A model generated the notes under the pieces. The model was given only the letters and a program-made list of their open reading frames with translations. It was not told the DNA's origin and ran no database searches. 64,000 nucleotides of DNA, taken from Petunia secreta (lineage: Eukaryota; Streptophyta; Magnoliopsida; Solanales; Solanaceae). Position 1 is the first letter of the stretch, and the number at the start of each line of letters is the position of its first letter. The stretch spans positions 16,827,501-16,891,500 of the forward strand of contig JARKIP010000030.1 of NCBI GenBank assembly GCA_029990175.1. The letters are read 5' to 3'. The position numbers and the translations under genes were made by a program. Below are positions 11,675-24,583 of the stretch, piece after piece.

Positions 11675-13526
11675 TGACATGATCCGAAATCTGGTTAGGC
11701 CGTGCGGGCACCCGACATCATCCCCTAGACCCGTCGGGGTGAAGCCTTACCAATTAAATTAGGAAAATAAATATAATAATTCATAAATAAGGACAAGACT
11801 TAGAAAAAAACACAGACATACTGATATACTGATATTTCTAACTGTACAAAAGAAATTACAGTTGATTACCCAACATACTAGGTTTAGGGCTATCCCGACG
11901 AGAAATCTAAGAGTACAAAAGAAGACAGATACCTCCTGAAGGGAGCAATATGCAACTGAAATAATAACCAATAAACTGGTGGCCATTCGGAATAAAAGCT
12001 GGCTCACCCTGACAATTGAAGTCGTCTTCGCTCCTTCACAACGTGGCGAACTCAATCCTAGAGCAAACCTGCCGAAACGAAATAGATAGGCAAGAAACAA
12101 ACAACAAACAAGGGTGAGTCAAAAGGACTCAATAAGTGGGGCAGACTAGCCACCTCAAAGAAATAGGATAGCTAGAAAGGGAGAAAAAACAGATAAACCA
12201 AATTCTTTTTATTTAAATTATAAAAAGGCAGAGCCAGATAACAGCCGGAAACACGTATGAAATCATAAACTCAACCAGGAATACGAGCCAGAAATATATC
12301 AACAAATAAGCAATGCACGTATAAGCAGAACAATAGTTAGGTACCAGAAGTTTACCTAATGGTATGAAATGAAATGAGATGAAATGAAATATGATGCAAA
12401 GGGTCACATGTGCCAAATGAATGGAGCGGAATCCTCCTGCTCCGAGGGCGGAATCCTCCAACCCTCAATATGATGCAATGGAGCGGAAACCTCCTGCTCC
12501 GAGGGCGGAATCCTTCTACCCTCAATATGATGCAATGATAACCATTCACCGGCGCGGGACTCTCATCGACTGCCGGGAAGTATATGTCAACTCATAGCCA
12601 GAGTATAATGCTCAGATCCTCAATACAATTCTAACAGCAGAACATAACATATAATATACAATGTAAATCTAAAGCTAAGGCGTAATGTGTACGCCTATCG
12701 GCAGCTACACACGTAAGGAGCACGTGGTAGAAAATCCACGAGGCCAGGTGCCTCCAAAGAAATGGATATAAACACTTACCTTGTTACAAAGTTAGCACAG
12801 TTACTCCACAACCGCTTTTTTCTCTGGATTCACTGCCAAAGGATCCTGAATGTGTTGGGGCAAAAGTTCTATCTTTTTTCGACTTTATTTTCTGGCATTT
12901 TCTCTATTTTATTTCTCGTCTTTTCTCGTTTCTGTTCATTCTGCAGTTCTAAATGAGCTAAGGAGCTCTTATGAGCTAATCCCTTAGCTCACCCCACCGC
13001 CATATTCTTTTCCAATTTTGTTTTATTTTATTTTATTTTCTTTTCGCGACGAAAATTAAAATGAAACTCTACAAAATTCGAAATGATCCCAAATTTCTAA
13101 ACCAAGTTATACAAAATATATGTAACACACTTGCTAAGGCGGATCTCAAATCGGACTCCTGAAACTCAAGATGCGAATTTAAATGGGAAAAAGTCAAATT
13201 ATTTAACATTCGGCGTTTTAACGGAAACTAGCCGAACAACATCGAAATTTACTTTCGAAATATCAAAAAAGTCACAAATAATCATACGAACCTAATGGCG
13301 CTTTCAGATTTCAAATCGAAGTTCATTCGCCAAAACCGAGCTCGAAAATCTGTTTTTAATATTTATTGATAATAAAAATTGAAACCTTCTTCCGATGCCT
13401 GTCAAACGAGGTATGATTTAGCTCAAATTTTATAGATAAGTCCCAATGGACATTACGAATTTTTTAAAATTATCGGCACGCCAATCGGAGTCCTAACTTC
13501 CGAAACAACTACCTAAGGTCGTTTCA
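11675..13526 (-). mobile_element. Solo LTR (minus strand) with TCATT target duplication
   Basis: Read on the minus strand, this 1852-bp LTR starts TGAAACGACC (right end) and ends with ...CATGTCA (left end). It is flanked by perfect 5-bp repeats TCATT at 11670-11674 and 13527-13531, inside the satellite phrase TTATTTCATTNCATTGCTG. No internal region is present, so it formed by LTR-LTR recombination. It is homologous over its length to the 5' LTR at 54758-56910, including the GGAGGATTCCGC minisatellite and the segment GCCGATAGGCGTAC. It has lost the TATATAA seen at 55274. Confidence 0.93.
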
Positions 13527-16500
13527 TCATTGCTGATATAATTAATTGCTTAACTCATTTTCAACCCATTTTTCTTTTGATTAAAAAGGACTTAATCTTT
13601 ATTTACCTATTTTTTAAGTGGGTAGGTTTGATATTTATTTAACATTGATGAGTTGTGCAGATCAATCAAATTTGGACTGAAATTGCCACCAATAATTGAT
13701 ATCATATAAATTGGAGTGAAAAGTGTATACATTGCTAGGTTTTAAACTTTTTTGGCGACAAAGAGGAGTAACATATCGGGCCATAATGGCCGCCGGAGAA
13801 GAGCTACGGGGGTAACAAAGGCAAACCAGGTACCCCCATGTCATAGTTTTATAAATAATTCCATCAGATTCCATAAAATTTCATAAGATGGCGCACGTTC
13901 GCTTGTTCTTAATTAAGGTCCGGTAAAATAAGTATTTAACTTTTAGCTCTTTATGGTGACTCGTCTTGTGTACCATAAGGAAGATAAATCGACAAGTTAA
14001 ATTGGTATGCTCGTGGAGACCCAACGACACGAGCTTCCAATGTTTGGTGCCAAGGTCGTAAAATTCACCACTATGGTGTCGCCTCTTATGGCTGTCCCAG
14101 GTTTTAAAATAGTTTGCGAAACCATAGATCTTTCCATCGAAGGGAAATGTACATTGGCTTCACCAGCGTATTCTCTTGGAAGTACAGACCATCCCAATTT
14201 GCAAGGTCGGAGCTTTTAGTGTTGAGCCTATACAATTCCTTGGAGACGATAGTTAATTGACTACCAGACCTGAATCTTACTCCTACTGCCCAATAGATGT
14301 CTTATTTCATTCCATTGCTAATATAATTAATTGCCTAACTCATTTTAAACCTGTTTTTCTTTTGACTAAAAGCAACTTAATCTTTTTTACCTATTTTTTA
14401 AATGGGCGGGTTGATATTTCAAACATGGATATGTTGCGTGGATGAATCAAATTTGGACTGAAATTGCTTTAACTAACTGACATTATATAAATATAGAGTG
14501 AAAAGTGTAATACATTGCTAGATTTTCCACTTTTTTGGCGACAAAAAGGAGTAACATATCTAGTTTCCATATTGTTTGATAAAGTGACCCACGTTTGCTT
14601 GTTCTTAATTAAGGTCCGGTAAAATAAGTATTTAACTTTTAGCTCTTTATGGCGATTCGTCTCGTGGCCCATAAGGATAATACATCGACAAGATAAATTG
14701 GTGTACTCGTGGAGACCCAACGACATGAGCTTCCAGTGTTTGGTGCCAAGGTCGTAGAATTCACTACTGTGGTGTCGCCTCTCACGGTTTCTCATGTTTT
14801 AAAATAATTTTTTTGCCATCCAAACATAGATCTTTTCATTAAGGGGAAATGTGCATGGGCTACACCCGTGAATTCTTTTGGAAGTAGAGACCATCCCAAC
14901 CAGCAAGGTTGGAGCTTTTAGTGTTGTGCTTATACAATTTCTTAGGGACGATAGTTAATTGACTACCCGACCAGAATCTTACTCTTTCTGCCCAATATAT
15001 GTCTTATTTTATTCCACTGCTGATATAATTAATTGCCTAACTCATTTTCAACTAGTTTTTCTTTTGATTAAAAAAAACTTAATCTTTATTTACCCATTTT
15101 TTAAATGGGTGGGTTTGATATTTATTTAACATGGATGAGTTGCGCGGGTATATCAAATTTCGACTAAAATTGCTATCACTAGTTGACATTATATAAATTT
15201 GGAGTGAAAAGAGTATATATTGCTAGGTTTTCCACCTTTTTGGAGACAAAAAGGAGTAACATATCTTATCATAATGGCCGTCAGAGAAGAACTACGTGGG
15301 TAACAAAGGCAAACTAGCTACCCTGATATCATAGTTTTGTAAATAACTCTATAAGATTCCATAAAATTTCATAAAGGTTCCCACGTTCGCTTTTTCTTAA
15401 TTAAGGTCCGATAAAATAACTATTTAACTTTTAGCTCTTTATGGTGACTCGTTTCGTGACCCATAAGGATAATATTGCGACAAGTTAATTGGTATACTCG
15501 TATAGACCTAACGACACGAGCTTCCAGTGTTTTGTGCCAAGGTCGTAAATTTCACCGTTGTGGTGTCGCCTCTCACGGCTATCCTATGTTTTAAAATAGT
15601 TTTTTTCGCCACCAAAACATAGATCTTTCTATCAAGGGGAAATGTACATGGGCTAAACCAGCAAATTCTGTTGGAAGTAGAGACCATCCCAATCCGCAAG
15701 GTTTGATCTTTTAGTGTTTGTGCTTTATACAATTCCTTGGAGACGATAGTTAATTGACTACCCGACCTGATTCTTACTCCTCTTACTCAATAGATTTCTT
15801 ATTTCATTCCATTGCTGATATAATTAATTGCCTAACTCATTTTCAATCCATTTTTCTTTCGATTAAATAAAACTTAATCTTTATTTACCTATTTTTTAAA
15901 TGGAATGGTTTGATATTTATTTAACATGGATGGGTTGCACAGATCAATCAAATTTGGACTGAAATTGCCACCACTAATTGACATTATATATGTTTTAGTA
16001 AAAAAAATATATACATTGCTGGGTTTTCAGCATTTTTGGCGATAAAGAAGAGTAACATATCTGGTCATAATGGTTGTCGGAGAAGAACTACGGGGATAAC
16101 AAAGCAAACCAGCCACCCCGATGTCATAGTTTTGCAAATAACTCCAATAGATTCCATAAAATTTTATAAGGTGGCCCACGTTCGCTTGTTCATTATTAAG
16201 GTATAGTAAAATAAGTATTTAACTTTTAGATCTTTATGGTGACTCGTCTTGTGGCCCATAAGGACGATATTGCGACAAGTTAAATTGGTATACTCGTGGA
16301 GACTCAACGACACGAGCTTCTAGTGCTAAGGTCGTAAAATTCATCGCTATGGTGTCGCCTCTCACTGCTGTCTTAGGTTTTAAAATACTTTACCTAAACA
16401 TAGATCTTTCTATCGAGGAGAAATGTACATGGGCTACACCATCGAATTCTTTTGGAAGTAGAGACCATCCAGATCCGCAAGGTTGGAGTTTTTAGTGTTG

Positions 16501-19500
16501 TGCGTTTACAATAACTTGGAGGTGATAGTTAATTGACTACCCAACCTAAATCTTACTCTTCATGCCCAATAGATGTTTTATTTCATTCAGTTGCTGATAT
16601 AATTAATTGTCTAACTCATTTTCAACCCGTTTATCTTTTGATTAAAAACAACTTAATCTATATTTACCTAATTTTTAAGTGGGTGGGTTTGATATTTATT
16701 TAACATTGATGGTTGTGCGGATCAATCAAATTTGGATTGAAATTGCTACCACTAATTTATATCATTTAAATTTGGAGTGAAAAGTGTATATATTGCTAGA
16801 TTTTCCACTTTTTTGGCGACAAAGAGGAGTAACATATCTTGCCATAATAGTCGTCGGAAAAGAGCTACGGGGGGTAACAAAGAAAACCAGCTACCCCGAT
16901 GTCATGGTTTTGTAACTAACTCCAATAGATTCCATAAAATTTCATAAGGTGGTCCACGTTCGCTTGTTCATTATTAAGGTCTGGTAAAATAAGTATTTAA
17001 CTTTTAGATCTTTATGGTGACTCGTCTTGTGGCCCATAAAGACGATACTGCGATAAGATAGATTGGTATACTCATGGAGACTCAACGACACGAGCTTCTA
17101 GTGTTTGGTGCCAAGGTGTAAAATTCATCGCTATGGTGTCGCCTCTCACTGCTGTCCCAGGTTTTAAAATACTTTATCCAAACATAGATCTTTCCAACGA
17201 GGAGAAATGTACATGGGCGACCAGCGAATTCTCTTGGAAGTAGAGACCATGCTGATCCGCAAGGTTGGAGTTTTTAGTGTTGTTTGTTAACAATAACTTG
17301 GAGATAATAGTTAATTGACTACCCGACCTGAATTTTACTACTCATGCCCAATAGATGTCTTATTTAATTCAGTTGCTGATATAATTAATTACCTAACTCA
17401 TTTTCAACCCATTTTTCTTTTGATTAAAAAGAACTTAATCTTTATTTACCTATTTTTTAAGTGGGTGGGTTTGATATTTATTTAACATTGATGGGTTGTG
17501 CAGGTCAATCAAATTTGGATTGAAATTGCAACCACTAATTGATATCATATGAATTTGGAGTGAAAAGTGTATACATTGCTAGGTTTTTCACTTTTTTGGC
17601 GACAACAAGGAGTAACATATCTGGCCATAATGGTCGCCGGAGAAGAGCTACGGGGGTAACAAAGGCAAACCAGCTACCTCCATGTCATAGTTTTGTAAAT
17701 AATTCCATTAAATTCCATAAAATTTCATAAGATGGCACACGTTCGCTTGTTCTTAATTAAGGTCCGGTAAAATAAGTATTTAACTTTTAGCTCTTTATGG
17801 TGACTCGTCTTGTGGCCCATAAAGACGATACATCGACAAGTTAAATTGGTGTGCTCGTGGAGACCCAACGACACGAGCTTCCAGTGTTTGGTGCCAAGGT
17901 CGTAAAATTCACCACTATGGTGTCGCCTCTCATGGCTGTCCTAGGTTTTAAAATAGTTTGCGAAACCATAGATCTTTCCATCGAGGGGAAATGTACATTG
18001 GCTTCACCAGCGTATTCTCTTGGAAGTACAGACCATTCCAATCTGCAAGGTCGGAGCTTTTAGTGTTTTGCCTATACAATTCCTTGGAGACGATAGTTAA
18101 TTAACAACCAGACCTGAATCTTACTCCTACTGCCCAATAGATGTCTTATTTCATTCCATTGCTAATATAATTAATTGCCTAACTCATTTTAAACCTGTTT
18201 TTCTTTTGACTAAAACCAACTTAATCTTTATTTACCTATTTTTTAAATGGGCGGGTTGATATTTCAAATATGGATGGGTTGCGTGGATCAATCAAATTTG
18301 GACTGAAATTGCTTTAACTAACTGACATTATATAAATTTAGAGTGAAAAGTGTAATACATTGCTAGGTTGTCCACTTTTTTGGCGACAAAAAGGAGTAAC
18401 ATATCTAGTTATAATGGTTGCCGGTGAAGTACTACGGGGGGGGGGGGGGGGGAGGGGGTAACAAAGGCAAACCAGCTATCCTGATGTCATAGTTTTGTAA
18501 ATAACCCCATTAGATTCCATAATATTTGATAAAGTGGCCCACGTTTGCTTGTTCTTAATTAAGGTCCGGTAAAATAAGTATTTAACTTTTAGCTCTTTAT
18601 GGCGATTCGTCTGGTGGCCCATAAGGATGATACATCGACAAGATAAATTGGTGTACTCGTGGAGACCCAACGACATGAGCTTCCAGTGTTTGGTGCCAAG
18701 GTCGTAGAATTCACTACTGTGGTGTCGCCTCTCACGGTTTCTCATGTTTTAAATTAATTTTTTTTGCCATCCAAACATGGATCTTTTCATTGAGGGGAAA
18801 TGTGCATGGGCTACACCCGTGAATTCTTTTGGAAGTAGAGACCATCCCAACCAGAAAGGTTGGAGCTTTTAGTGTTGTGCTTATACAATTTCTTAGGGAC
18901 GATAGTTAATTGACTACCCGACCTGAATCTTACTCCTTATGCCCAATAGATGTCTTATTTCATTCCACTGCTGATATAATTAATTGCCTAACTCATTTTC
19001 AACTAGTTTTTCTTTTGATTAAAAAAAACTTAATCTTTATTTACCTATTTTTTAAATGTGTGGGTTTGATATTTATTTAACATGGATGAGTTGCGCGGGT
19101 ATATCAAATTTCGACTGAAATTGCCACCACTAGTTGACATTATATAAATTTGGAGTGAAAAGAGTATATATTGCTAGATTTTCCACCTTTTTGGAGACAA
19201 AAAGGAGTAACATATCTTGTCATAATGGCCGCCAGAGAAGAACTACGTGGGCAACAAAGGCAAACCAGCTACCGTGAATCATAGTTTTGTAAATAACTCT
19301 ATAAGATTCCATAAAATTTCATAAAGGTTCCCACGTTCGCTTTTTCTTAATTAAGGTCCGATAAAATAACTATTTAACTTTTAGCTCTTTATGGTGACTC
19401 GTTTCGTGGCCCACAAGGATAATACTGCGACAAGATAAATTGGTATACTCGTATAGACCTAACGACACGAGCTTCCATTGTTTGGTGCCAAGGTCGTAAA

Positions 19501-22500
19501 TTTCACCGCTGTGGTGTCGTCTCTCACGGCTGTCCTATGTTTTAAAATAGGTTTTTTCGCCACCAAAGCATAGATCTTTTTATCGAGGGGAAATGTACAT
19601 AGGCTACACCAGCAAATTCTGTTGGAAGTAGAGACCATCCCAATCCGCAAGGTTTGATCTTTTAGTGTTGTGCTTATACAATTTCTTGGAAACGATAGTT
19701 AATTGACTACCCGACCTGATTCTTACTCCTCTTACTCAATAGATTTCTTATTTCATTCCATTGCTGATATAATTAATTGCCTAACTCATTTTCAACTCGT
19801 TTTTCTTTCGATTAAATAAAACTTAATCTTTATTTACCTATTTTTTAAATGGAAGGGTTTGATATTTATTTAACATGGATGGGTTGCACGGATCAATCAA
19901 ATTTGGACTGAAATTGCCACCACTAATTGACATTATATAAGTTTTAGTAAAAAAAAAAAAAGTATATACATTGCTAGGTTTTCAACTTTTGTAGCGATAA
20001 AGAGGAGTAATATATCTGGTCATAATGGTTGCCGGAGAAGAACTACGGGGATAACAAAGCAAACCAGCCACCCCGATGTCATAGTTTTTTAAATAACTCC
20101 AATAGATTCCATAAAATTTCATAAGGTGGCCCACGTTCGCTTGTTCATTATTAAGGTATGGTAAAATAAGTATTTAACTTTTAGATCTTTATGGTGACTC
20201 GTCTTGTGGCCCATAAGGACGATACTGCGACAAGTTAAATTGGTATACTCGTGGAGACTCAACGACACGAGCTTCTAGTGCTAAGGTCGTAAAATTCATC
20301 GCTATGGTGTCGCCTCTCACTGCTGTCTTAGGTTTTAAAATACTTTACCCAAACATAGATCTTTCTATCGAGGAGAAATGTACATGGGCTACTCCATCGA
20401 ATTCTTTTGGAAGTAGAGACCATCCAGATCCGCAAGGTTGGAGTTTTTAGTGTTGTGCGTTTACAATAACTTGGAGGTGATAGTTACTTGACTAACCAAC
20501 CTAAATCTTACTCTTCATGCCCAATAGATGTCTTATTTCATTTAGAGCTACCCCGATGTCATGGTTTTGTAAATAACTCCAATAGATTCCATAAAATTTC
20601 ATAAGGTGGCCCACGTTTGCTTGTTCATTATTAAGGTCTGATAAAATAAGTATTTAAGTTGTAGATGTTTATGGTGACTCGTCTTGTGGCCCATAAAGAC
20701 GATACTGCGATAAGTTAAATTGGTATACTCATGGAGACTCAACGATACGAGCTTCTAGTGTTTGGTGCCAAGGTCGTAAAATTCATCGCTATGGTGTCGC
20801 CTCTTATTGCTGTCCCAGGTTATAAAATACTTTACCAAAACATAGATCTTTCCATCGAGCAGAAATATACATGGGTGACTAGCGAATTCTCTTGGAAGTA
20901 GAGACCACGCAGATCCGCAAGGTTGGAGTTTTTAGTGCTGTGTGTTTACAATAACTTGGAGATGATAATTAATTGACTACCCGACCTGAATCTTACTACT
21001 CATGCCCAATAGATGTCTTATTTCATTCAGTTGCTGATATAATTAATTGCCTAACTCATTTTCAACCCATTTTTCTTTTGATTAAAAAGAACTTAATCTT
21101 TATTTACCTATTTTTTAAGTGGGTGGGTTTGATATTTATTTAACATTGATGGGTTGTGCGGGTCAATCAAATTTGGATTGAAATTGCAACCACTAATTGA
21201 TATCATATAAATTTGGAGCGAAAAGTGTATACATTGCTAGGTTTTTCACTTTTTTGGTGACAACAAGGAGTAACATATCTGGCTATAATGGTCGCCGGAG
21301 AAGAGCTACGGGGGTAACAAAGGCAAACCAGCTACCTCGATGTCATAGTTTTGTAAATAATTCCATTAGATTCCATAAAATTACATAAGGTGGCCCACGT
21401 TTGCTTGTTCTTAATTAAGCTCCGGTAAAATAAATATTTAACTTTTAGCTCTTTATGGTGACTCGTCTTGTGGCCCATAAGGACGATACATCGACAAGTT
21501 AAATTGGTATACTCGTGGAGACCCAACGACACGAGCTTTCTGTGTTTGGTGCCAAGGTCGTAAAATTCACCGCTATGGTGTCGCCTCTCACGGATGTTCC
21601 AGGTTTTAAAATAGTTTACGAAACCATAGATCTTTCCATCGAGGGGAAATATACATTAGCTTTACCAGCAAATCTCTTGGAAGTATAGACCAGCCCAATC
21701 CGCAGAGTCGGAGCTTTTAGTGTTGTGCCTATACAATTCCTTGGAGACGATAGTTAATTGACTACCAGACCTGAATCTTATTCCTGTTTCCCAATAGATG
21801 TCTTATTTCATTCCATTGCTAATATAATTAATTGCTAACTCATTTTAAACCCCTTTTTCTTTTGACTAAAACCAACTTAATCTTGATTTATCTATTTTTT
21901 AAATGGGCGGGTTGATATTTATTTAACATGAATGGGTTGAGTGGATCAATCAAATTTGGACTGAAATTGCTTTAACTAATTGACATTATATATATTTAGA
22001 GTGAAAAGTGTAATACATTGCTAGTTTTTCCAGTTTTTTGGCGACAAGGAGGAGTAACATATCTGGTCATAATGGTCGCTGGTGAAGAACCACGGGGTAA
22101 CAAGGGCAAACTAGCTATCCCGATGTCATAGTTTTGTAAATAACCCCATTAGATTCCATAAAGTTTGATAAAGTGGCCCACGTTTGCTTGTTCTTAATTA
22201 AGGTCCGGTAAAATAAGTATTTAACTTTTAGCTCTTTATAGTGATTCGTCTCGTGGCCCATAAGTAAGATACATCGACAAGATAAATTGGTATACTCGTG
22301 GAGACCCAACGACAAGAGCTTCCAGTGTTTGGTGCCAAGGTTGTAAAATTCACAACTGTGGTGTCGCTCTCACGGTTGTCCCAGGTTTTAAAATAATTTT
22401 TTGTTGCCATCCAAACATAGATCTTTTCATCGAGGGAAAGTGTACTTGGGCTACACCAGCGAATTCTTTTGGAAGTAGAGACCATCCTAATTCACAAGGT

Positions 22501-24324
22501 TGGAGCTTTTAGTGTTGTGCTTATACAATTTCTTGGAGACGATAGTTAATTAACCCGACCTGAATCTTACCCCTCATGCCCAATAGATGTCTTATTTCAT
22601 CCCACTGTTGATATAATTAATTGCCTAACTTATTTTCAACCCGTTTTTCTTTTGATTAAAAACAACTTAATCTTTATTTACCTATTTTTTGAATGGGTGG
22701 ATTTGATATTTATTTAACATAGATGAATTGCGCGGATATATAAAATTTCAGCTGAAATTGCCACCATAATTGACATTATATAAATTTGGAGTGAAAAGAA
22801 TATACATTGCTAGGTTTTCAACTTTTTTGGAGACAAAGAGGAGTAACATATCTTGTCATAATAGTCGCCGGAGAAGAACTACGAGGGTAACAAAGGCAAA
22901 CAAGCTACCCCGATATCATAGTTTTGTAAATAACCCCATTAGATTCCATAAAGTTTGACAAAGTGGCCCATGTTTGCTTATTGTTAATTAAGGAACGGTA
23001 AAATAAGTATTTAACTTTTATCTCTTTATGGTGATTCTTCTCGTGGCCCATAAGGACGATACATCGATAAGATAAATTGGTATACTCGTGGAGACCCAAC
23101 GACATGAGCTTCCAGTGCTCGGTGCCAAGGTCGTAAAATTCACCGCTGTGGTGTCGCCATCCATGGCTGTCCTAGGTTTTTAAATAGTTTACCAAAACAT
23201 AGATCTTTCCATCGAGGAGGCTACACCAGCGAATTCTCTTGGAAGTAGAGACCATCCCAATCCGCAAGGTTGGAGCTTTTTGTGTTGTGGTTATACAACT
23301 CCTAGGAGACGATAGTTAATTGACTACCAGACCTGAATCTTACTCCTCCTACCCGATAGATGTCTTATTTCATTCCTTTGCTGATATATTTAAATGCCTA
23401 ACTCATTTTCAACATGTTTTTCTTTTGATTAAAACAACCTTCATCTTTATTTGCCTATTTTTTAAATTGGCGGGTTGATATTTATTTATCATCGATGGGT
23501 TGCATGGATCAATCAAATTTGGACGGAAATTGCTTTCACTAATTGACATTATATAAATTTAGAGTGAAAAGTGTAATACATTGCTAGGTTTTCCACTTTT
23601 TTGGCGACAAAGAGGAGTAACATATCTTGTCATAATGGTCGCCGGATAACCAAGGCAAACCAGCTACCCTGCTGTCATAGTTTTGTAAATAACTCCATTA
23701 GAGTCCATAAAATTTCATAACGTGGCCCACGTTCGCTTGTTCTTAATTAAGGTTCGGTAAAAGAAGTACTTAACTTTTATCTCTTTATGGCGACTCGTCT
23801 CGCGGCCTATAAGGACGATACTGAGACCAGTTAATTTGGTTTACTCGTGGAGACCAAAGGACTCGGGCTTCCAGTGTTTGGTGCCAATGTCGTAAAATTC
23901 ACCGCTGTGGTGTCGTCTCTCACGACTGTCCCAAGCTTTAAAATAGTTTACCAAAACATAGATCTTTCCATCGAGGGGAAATGTACATTGGCTACACCAG
24001 TGAATTCTCTTGCAAGTAGAGACCTTCCCAATCCGCAAGGTTGGAGCTTTTAGTGTTGTGCCTATACAATTCCTTGGAGACGATAGTTAATTGACTACTA
24101 GACCTGAATCTTACTCCTCCTTCCTAATAGATGTCTTATTTCATTTCATTGCTGATATAATTAGTTGCCTAACTAATATTCAACCCGTTTTCCTTTTGAC
24201 TAAAACCAGCTTAATCTTTATTTACCTATTTTTTAAATGGGCGGGTTGATATTTATTTAACATGGTTGGGTTGCGTGGATCAATAAAATTTGGACTGAAA
24301 TTGCTTTCACTAATTGACATTATA
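13527..24324. repeat. Satellite block with clear five-monomer higher-order repeat
   Basis: Landmark TGGTGACTCGTC recurs near 13956, 14651, 15442, 16238, 17016, 17799, 18601, 19394, 20196, 20673, 21460, 22240, 23027 and 23787, mostly 760-800 bp apart. Diagnostic variants repeat every five units. The monomers at 13956, 17799 and 21460 share ACATCGACAAG-type and GCGAAACCATAG-type sequence. Those at 14651, 18601 and 22240 share CGATTCGTC. Those at 15442 and 19394 share ACTCGTTTCG. Those at 16238 and 20196 share CTTCTAGTGCTAAGG. Offsets are about 3.84-3.96 kb, or about 3.65 kb across a truncated unit. Local damage includes a deletion of about 107 bp near 14562, a loss of about 300 bp near 20545 and a G17 tract at 18436-18452. 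Confidence 0.92.
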
Positions 24325-24583
24325 CTCCTTCTGTCCCATTTTATTTGTCATATTTACTGTTCAAAAAGTCAAACTTCTTAAATTTCACCGTAGATTAGGA
24401 TATAAATTTTTTAACTTTTCTTAAATAAAATTTACATATTTCAAAACTACAAGAAAATTACTATAAGTCACAATAAATTACAATTTAAAATATTTAAAAG
24501 ATATATATATAAATTACGGTCAAAGATAAACTTGTTTGACCCTCGAAATCCGAACTACGACAAACAAAGTTAGACGGAGGGAG
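24325..24583. mobile_element. Stowaway-type MITE (259 bp) with TA duplication
   Basis: The terminal inverted repeats are CTCCTTCTGTCCCATTT at the left and the complement of CTCCCTCCGTCTAACTT at the right, both followed by TTTGTC. TA occurs immediately on both sides (24323-24324 and 24584-24585). Removing the element and one TA restores the satellite phrase GACATTATATAAATTTAGAG exactly. There is no ORF. The CTCCCTCCGTC termini and TA target are the Stowaway (Tc1/mariner-derived) signature. Confidence 0.93.

Noticed and set aside
18436..18457. G17 tract as a possible G-quadruplex element
   Set aside because: Other monomers have only a G5 at this site. It looks like a local homopolymer expansion or a sequencing artefact.
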